A stretch of DNA of 64,000 nt, from the NCBI GenBank assembly GCA_002812745.2, contig NCSJ02000031.1, forward strand, positions 62,001 to 126,000, written 5' to 3'. The notes beneath the pieces are model-generated. The model did no database searches. It was given only the letters and a program-made list of their open reading frames with translations, and was not told the DNA's origin. Positions 59,351-64,000 of this stretch are shown here, piece after piece. Both the position numbers and the translations under genes were made by a program. Positions within the stretch are counted from its first letter, which is position 1, and each line of letters starts with the position of its first letter. This DNA is from Scytalidium lignicola (taxonomy: Eukaryota; Ascomycota; Leotiomycetes).

Positions 59351-61405
59351 TTAGGTCATGTAATATTTCGGTCCGTCTCCACCACTCGGAACAGACCAGT
59401 TAATATCTGGAATACAATATCAGCTTCTGCGAACACAACTTGAATTCAATTTAGTAAACGTACCTTGTCCTGGATCCTTGATATCACAAGTCTTGCAGTG
59501 TATACAACTTTTCTGTGTCAGCACGGGAAAACAGTGTAGGAGGTTGTCCCCAACTTACTTCTGCGAGTTGATCTGGAATCTGACCCCAATATCCTTGCTC
59601 GGATCCTCCACATATTCGTAAACTCCTGCAGGACAAAATCGATTTTCTACCCCCTTGTACTTTGGCCATTCCATTTGGGCGTGCTTATCCCAATCCTTCA
59701 CCTGCAGGTGGACAGGCTGGTCCTCTTCGTGGTTTGTACCTGTTCGGCTTACACTTGTCAAGATATCAAAACTGATTTTGCCGTCCGGCTTTTCATATTC
59801 AATCTTCGGACATTGATCCGCGGTCTTTGTCGCTGCTGCATCTGTGGTTTTATGCTTCAAGGTCCAAGGGACTCTTCCCTTGAGTACGAAGGCTTCAAGC
59901 CCAGAGTACATGATTCCACCATATAATTTCAACGGGCTATGGAAAGAAGGACGCATATTACGGACCTCTTTTAACTCCTTCCAGATATATGACTTCCGTA
60001 ACGCGTCTTCATAGTCATAAAGAAAGACAGTACCATCATGAGAATTGACCAGTGCAGTCCAGGTAGCCTCTGCCGCTAGCATACCAGATTTCATGGCAGT
60101 ATGAGAACCTTTGATTTTCGGGACATTAAGGAAACCAGCCGTATCACCAATCAGAGCTCCCCCAGGGAATGCAACCTTAGGTATTGATTGAAATCCTCCT
60201 TCATTTAGAGCTCTGGCACCATAAGAAATACATTTCCCACCTTCAAGCACAGATTTGTAGAGAGGATGAAGTTTCATCTTCTGAAATTCTTGGTAAGGCG
60301 ATAACCAAGGGTTTGGATAATCCAATCCAACGACCAAGCCTAAGGTCACTAAGTTGTCCCCGAAATGATACATGAAGCCCCCTCCATATGTATCTGCAGG
60401 AAGAGGATACCCCATTGAATGTACAACTTGCCCCTTATTGAAATTTTCGGGTTGAATTTCCCAAACTTCCTTTAGTCCCAAGCCGTATGTTTGAGGTTGG
60501 CTGTCTCTCCGGAGGTCAAACTTCTTTATGACCTGTTTCGTCAAACTCCCATGGCATCCTTCCGCGAAGAGGGTGATTCTAGCGTGGAACTCCATGCCTC
60601 TCTCGAAATTATCCTTAGGCTTGCCTTCCCTTGAAATGCCCATGTCATTGGTCGCTACTCCCTTTACGGAGCCATCTGGTTTGTATAGAACTTCCGAAGC
60701 CGCAAAACCAGGGTATACTTCCACTCCAATCTCCTCTGCTCGATCGCCAAGCCACTTTGTAAATTGATTCAAACTGACAATATAATTACCATGATTATTC
60801 ATCTGAGGAGGGGCAGGTATTGGAATGGAACTGGACTTGGTGAGGAAGCGCATTTTATCCCCAGTGACAGGTGTGACATGTTCGAATTTGCTTGGGTTTT
60901 CAGGATCAAGCCAGTCTGGAATAAGCTCGTCGATGGCCGTGGGTTGAATGACAGCCCCAGAGAGAATATGCGCTCCTATCTCGCCGGCCTTTTCAAGCAG
61001 GATGACTCGAAAATCTTCATTTCCAGCATCATTTGCAAGCTGTTTTAAGCGAATAGCAGCACTCAATCCTGCGGGACCTGGGCACGGGTTAAACTCAGTG
61101 AAGCTCTAGTTAATGACGACATCATGCTTACCTCCACCAACAATGCACACATCGACCTCATCACTCTCCCGCTCAATTGACTGGGGATCAAAATCTTCAT
61201 CCACGACCTCAGCGAGCATCCTCCGAGGGCCAATGGAAAAATTTCGACACTGTTGCCCAGCTACTGACCGAGGTTGTGGCCATGACGCAATAGAAGTCCT
61301 TGACAGCAACCGTGGATGAGCTGCCACACGTGTGCGAGTGGTAGAGCGGACCTGTCTTGTAAGACAGCGCTGAAATTGGATCGAGAGGGAGCTCGATGAA
61401 GCCAT
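59351..61405 (-). CDS. CIR2: electron-transfer flavoprotein-ubiquinone oxidoreductase
   Basis: Mitochondrial inner-membrane enzyme that passes electrons from ETF (fatty-acid and amino-acid oxidation) to ubiquinone. Exons 61405-61132, 61077-59559, 59512-59464 and 59406-59351. An Arg/Ser-rich mitochondrial leader precedes the FAD motif CIVGGGPAGLSAAIRL, split by intron 1. GAHILSGAVIQPTAIDELIP and GDTAGFLNVPKIKGSHTAMKSG are family hallmarks. The [4Fe-4S] ligands are in RFCPAGVYEY and SCIHCKTCDIKDP, in exons 2 and 3. The exons total 1898 bases, one short of a whole codon count. The mismatch lies at the exon 2/exon 3 junction beside an AAAA run (59509-59512), so I suspect one missed A. About 632 aa in all. 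Confidence 0.93.
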
Positions 61406-61694
61406 TGCGGTTGTTTACAACATAGCCATCAATTGGAGGTGACTCCAAGTTTATCTGACAATTGCATCAACTAAGAGTGGCTCGGAGCGGCTATTGATGG
61501 ATTAGTGGAGAGCTGCCGACCTCGGCCCGCACGTGCCGCCCTAATTCTAGCAACCGGTAATGAACGGTCCAAGTGCGGTCCACCTTGAGGCAGGATTCAA
61601 AATCCGCCGACGCAGATAAATACTATCATCCACCCGCCCTTGAGGCGACACTTACACTAGAATTGCCAAGCCACTAAATACACCAAATAATTAT

Positions 61695-62474
61695 CTATTC
61701 CATTGCAGGTAGATTCCTCTCCAACCACTCATTCAATGAACCACCAATGAAAGCTTCGGCAAAGGCAGTTATTCTCTGCTCCCAAGCGTTCAGCACTCGA
61801 TTACGTGCAGAACCTTCCAGCGAATCAGCATATTCTAAAACTTCAGCAAATCGCGCCCGCACTTTCTCTAACATCTCATCTGTCGCTAGCTTGACTTCCG
61901 CATCACGTGACTCGTGTTCATCTTTTGATGCTGAAATATTTATGACATCTTGCCGAGTTAAGTGGGTTCCTCCTACAACCCTCAATACTAGGGCTTGAGC
62001 ATCTTTGGTTCCGCGAAGTGCAGAAATTATAGTTGCTGGTGCATAGCCACGTGCAACTTCCTTTAGAATTAGCTTTCGGAGAAATCCGTTCCGTTTAATA
62101 GCGTCGCTTTCGTCCAGGGTATGACTATGATTGGTTGTTTGTTCCCCACTGGAATAGAACTCCACGTGATCGGGATATTCTAGCATTCGAAAAGTAACAC
62201 CACATGATGGTTTGACCCTTTTCGGAGGAGCACGACCTGACTGGCCAGAAGGAACTCCTTTTCGCCTTACTCGTTTGAAGCGACAGCTGACATAACGTAT
62301 TGTATGGGGAACGGGGTACCTCACGACACGAGCTTTCCTAATCGAGTAAACGTTGTCAATGAAAGGCCAAAGTAGGTTGTAATCGGCTGTAGTAATCGAG
62401 AATGGAACAGGAAGGCCGAAAAGTAAGTCACGTGAACGTGACAGGTCTTGTGGTAGAGTATTGAGGGTCTCCAT
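61695..62474 (-). CDS. transposase-type zinc-finger protein of 259 aa
   Basis: Single exon. A Cys/His pattern at about residues 64-118 runs C (YVSCRFKR), C (SCGVTFRM), then H-x-H (NHSHTLDE). Its spacing recalls the FAR1/WRKY-GCM1-like zinc fingers that start MULE-type transposases. It is followed by RNGFLRKLILKEVARGYAPATI, a helix-rich segment and an acidic/Arg-rich C-terminus without the DDE catalytic core. It therefore looks like a DNA-binding remnant or a domesticated protein. The 260-codon frame is intact. I saw no flanking terminal repeats at its ends. The family call is tentative. Confidence 0.55.
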   Translation of the reverse strand: METLNTLPQDLSRSRDLLFGLPVPFSITTADYNLLWPFIDNVYSIRKARVVRYPVPHTIRYVSCRFKRVRRKGVPSGQSGRAPPKRVKPSCGVTFRMLEYPDHVEFYSSGEQTTNHSHTLDESDAIKRNGFLRKLILKEVARGYAPATIISALRGTKDAQALVLRVVGGTHLTRQDVINISASKDEHESRDAEVKLATDEMLEKVRARFAEVLEYADSLEGSARNRVLNAWEQRITAFAEAFIGGSLNEWLERNLPAME

Positions 62475-62965
62475 GTTTTTAGGAAGTTGGACATAAATGG
62501 TGGAAGGTAAGGAGCACTGGGAGGGAAAACATGGTCTTTTATAATTGGCTCGTCTATGTGGGTTGACTTACAGGTTAGATATTTTAGTGGCTTGGCAATT
62601 TTAGTGTAAGTGTTGCCATTCCGTGCGCAGCACCAGTAAATATCGTAGCCGTGTCGTTAACTAGATTCTGTCGTCAGCTTCTCGCTTGCACGGCTTTCAT
62701 CAAATAAGGAAAGCCGTATTGATAGCCGCGCAAGCGAGAAGCCGTACTGATAGCCGACTTCGTACAGCACTCCGAATTTCCATCCTCAGGCTGCATACCG
62801 AGTATGACGCATCCTGTTTGCATTCTAGATAGCTCTTGCTTTGCCAATAGAGTATATTACTAAACAATGCAAATCTATCCATGGTATTGTATCCTCCCAA
62901 GTCCTCCTCAGTGAAAGAAGAATTTTAAACTTTTGGACCATCCTTTGTCCGGAATCTTAGAGCAT
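62475..62965. other. intergenic spacer with structured repeat
   Basis: Between the zinc-finger gene start and the ATIC stop. Contains the hairpin and direct repeats at 62677-62756, listed separately; otherwise no gene. Confidence 0.55.
62677..62756. repeat. hairpin with overlapping direct repeats
   Basis: GCTTCTCGCTTGC (62678-62690) pairs with GCAAGCGAGAAGC (62730-62742), and ACGGCTTT (62690-62697) with AAAGCCGT (62710-62717). Superimposed are two direct copies of AAGCCGTAYTGATAGCCG (62711 and 62740). The stretch is non-coding. Confidence 0.65.
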
Positions 62966-64000
62966 TCAATGATGGAATAGACGGAAACTCTGCTCAACAA
63001 ACACAAGCCCAAGTTTCTCAGCCGTCGCAAATACAGCAGAATCATTCTGGCTACCACTTGGTGCTGCGAGATACTTGGCCCCTGACCTAGCAGCTCTGTA
63101 GACATTGTCCGTGAATGGGAACTTGTCCAAGTTAGTATGGTATCCTGAAAAAGTGTAGATAATAGAGTATACTTACGAAAGCATCACTTGAAACAGCAAC
63201 TTCCCCGAGCTTTGCAAGCCACTCTGTTCTCTCCTGCTCTGTGAATGACTCTGGCACTTCTTCGAAGAACGCTTCATATGCTTCCCGTTCGGGTCCATCC
63301 TTTGGTAATTCTCCGCTCACAAGCAAGTCAATTGCATTGCTCTTATCTGCTCTCTTTGTGCCCTTCTTCCATTTGATACCCAAGACACGCGGGTTAAAGC
63401 GCAGCCACCAGTTGTCCGCCTTGTTTCCAGCGAGTCGTGTGCAGTGGATACGGGATTGTTGTCCTGCTCCTAAGCCAATAACCTGACCATTGAGCGCATA
63501 GCAGACGGAATTACTCTGAGTATATTTCAATGAAATTGTAGCTACTGTTAGGTCCCGAAGAGCCGAGTCTGGCAGTGGACTGGATTCTTTAGGAACAATG
63601 ATGGATGAAAATGATTTTGGCGTGACTTGGAAATCATTTCGGTGTTGTGTCATTGTTATACCATAAACGGTTCGTGACTCCTGTGCTGGTGCCTCGTATT
63701 CGGTGTCCATTTGAAGGATCAGGTATTTCCCACCTTTCTTCTTCTTGAGGATTTCCAAAGCTTCTGGTTCATAACCAGCAGCAATTACACCATCGGAAAC
63801 CTCTCTCGAAATGATCTTCGCAGTAGGGACGTCGACGACATCACTTAAAGCAATCATGTCTCCAAAGCTGCTCATTCGATCAGCTCCACGAGCACGAGCA
63901 TAAGCCTGTGCCAGACGAGAGTTCTCTAAACCGACAATGTCATCTACCATATACACCTTCCGCTCATCCGGGTTGAGAGGTACTCCAATAGCAGCGCCAG
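62966..64000 (-). CDS. ADE16: bifunctional AICAR transformylase/IMP cyclohydrolase (3' part)
   Basis: Last two steps of de novo IMP synthesis. Two exons are visible: a large one from the window edge down to 63177 and a last one, 63121-62966. The gene continues past 64000, so the N-terminal IMP cyclohydrolase part is missing. Visible are [19 protein letters not shown], the AICAR-binding [15 protein letters not shown] and [10 protein letters not shown]. The final exon has [14 protein letters not shown] and the ending [10 protein letters not shown]. The acceptor for this exon is AAG at 63122-63124, only 10 bases after an ACTAAC branch site, with an earlier unused CAG. In yeast the enzyme has two copies (ADE16 and ADE17); the symbol is by homology only. 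Confidence 0.94.

Noticed and set aside
1..64000. CRISPR arrays, operons or bacterial promoters
   Set aside because: No regularly spaced repeats; spliced eukaryotic genes throughout.

Overview
This window is nuclear DNA from a filamentous ascomycete fungus. The support is: about 25 protein genes, most split by short introns (about 45-110 bases) with GT..AG ends and CTAAC-type branch sites; dispersed tRNA genes, one with a 13-base intron; gene-poor spacers of 0.3-2.6 kb; no operons. A GH55 glucanase, a GMC oxidoreductase ending in a fungal cellulose-binding module, and Arb2-domain and Brf1 proteins fit Pezizomycotina. A leotiomycete is my guess from protein style; I could not search for relatives.

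Layout. 0-9.9 kb: secreted serine carboxypeptidase, tRNA-Ser(AGA), an amino-acid/GABA-type permease with a dense GATA-site cluster upstream, and GTP cyclohydrolase II. 9.9-14.5 kb: a fold-back repeat, a Cdc123/D123-family ATP-grasp protein, and a broken two-ORF locus of unknown origin (the most unusual part of the window). 14.4-22 kb: purine enzymes GAR transformylase (ADE8) and amidophosphoribosyltransferase (ADE4) flanking a ribosome-biogenesis L1-domain protein (Utp30-like) and the Pol III factor Brf1. 23-34 kb: MFS sugar transporter, a divergent forkhead-type protein, aspartate kinase, and the Pol I factor Rrn3. 34.7-42.6 kb: two secreted polysaccharide-related enzymes (GH55 exo-beta-1,3-glucanase; GMC oxidoreductase with CBM1). 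44-52.4 kb: IFRD-like protein, mitochondrial thiamine-pyrophosphate carrier, tRNA-Gln(TTG), Ssu72 phosphatase, Arb2-domain protein. 52.6-64 kb: a mitochondrial TPR-like membrane protein, a zinc-less MDR reductase, mitochondrial ribosomal protein uS14m (three tiny exons), NAD-glycerol-3-phosphate dehydrogenase, ETF-ubiquinone oxidoreductase, a transposase-type zinc-finger protein, and the 3' part of the bifunctional purine enzyme ATIC (ADE16/17), cut by the window edge.

The genes are mostly unrelated housekeeping and secretory functions. Themes that recur are three separate steps of de novo purine synthesis, transcription and ribosome production by Pol I and Pol III (Rrn3, Brf1, Utp30), and mitochondrial metabolism (TPP carrier, uS14m, ETF-QO).

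Sequence quality matters here. Seven single Ns each sit just 5' of an A/T run, and several otherwise intact genes are off by one base at or near a homopolymer. Removing the surplus base (or the N) gives whole-codon lengths, so these look like base-calling errors rather than dead genes.
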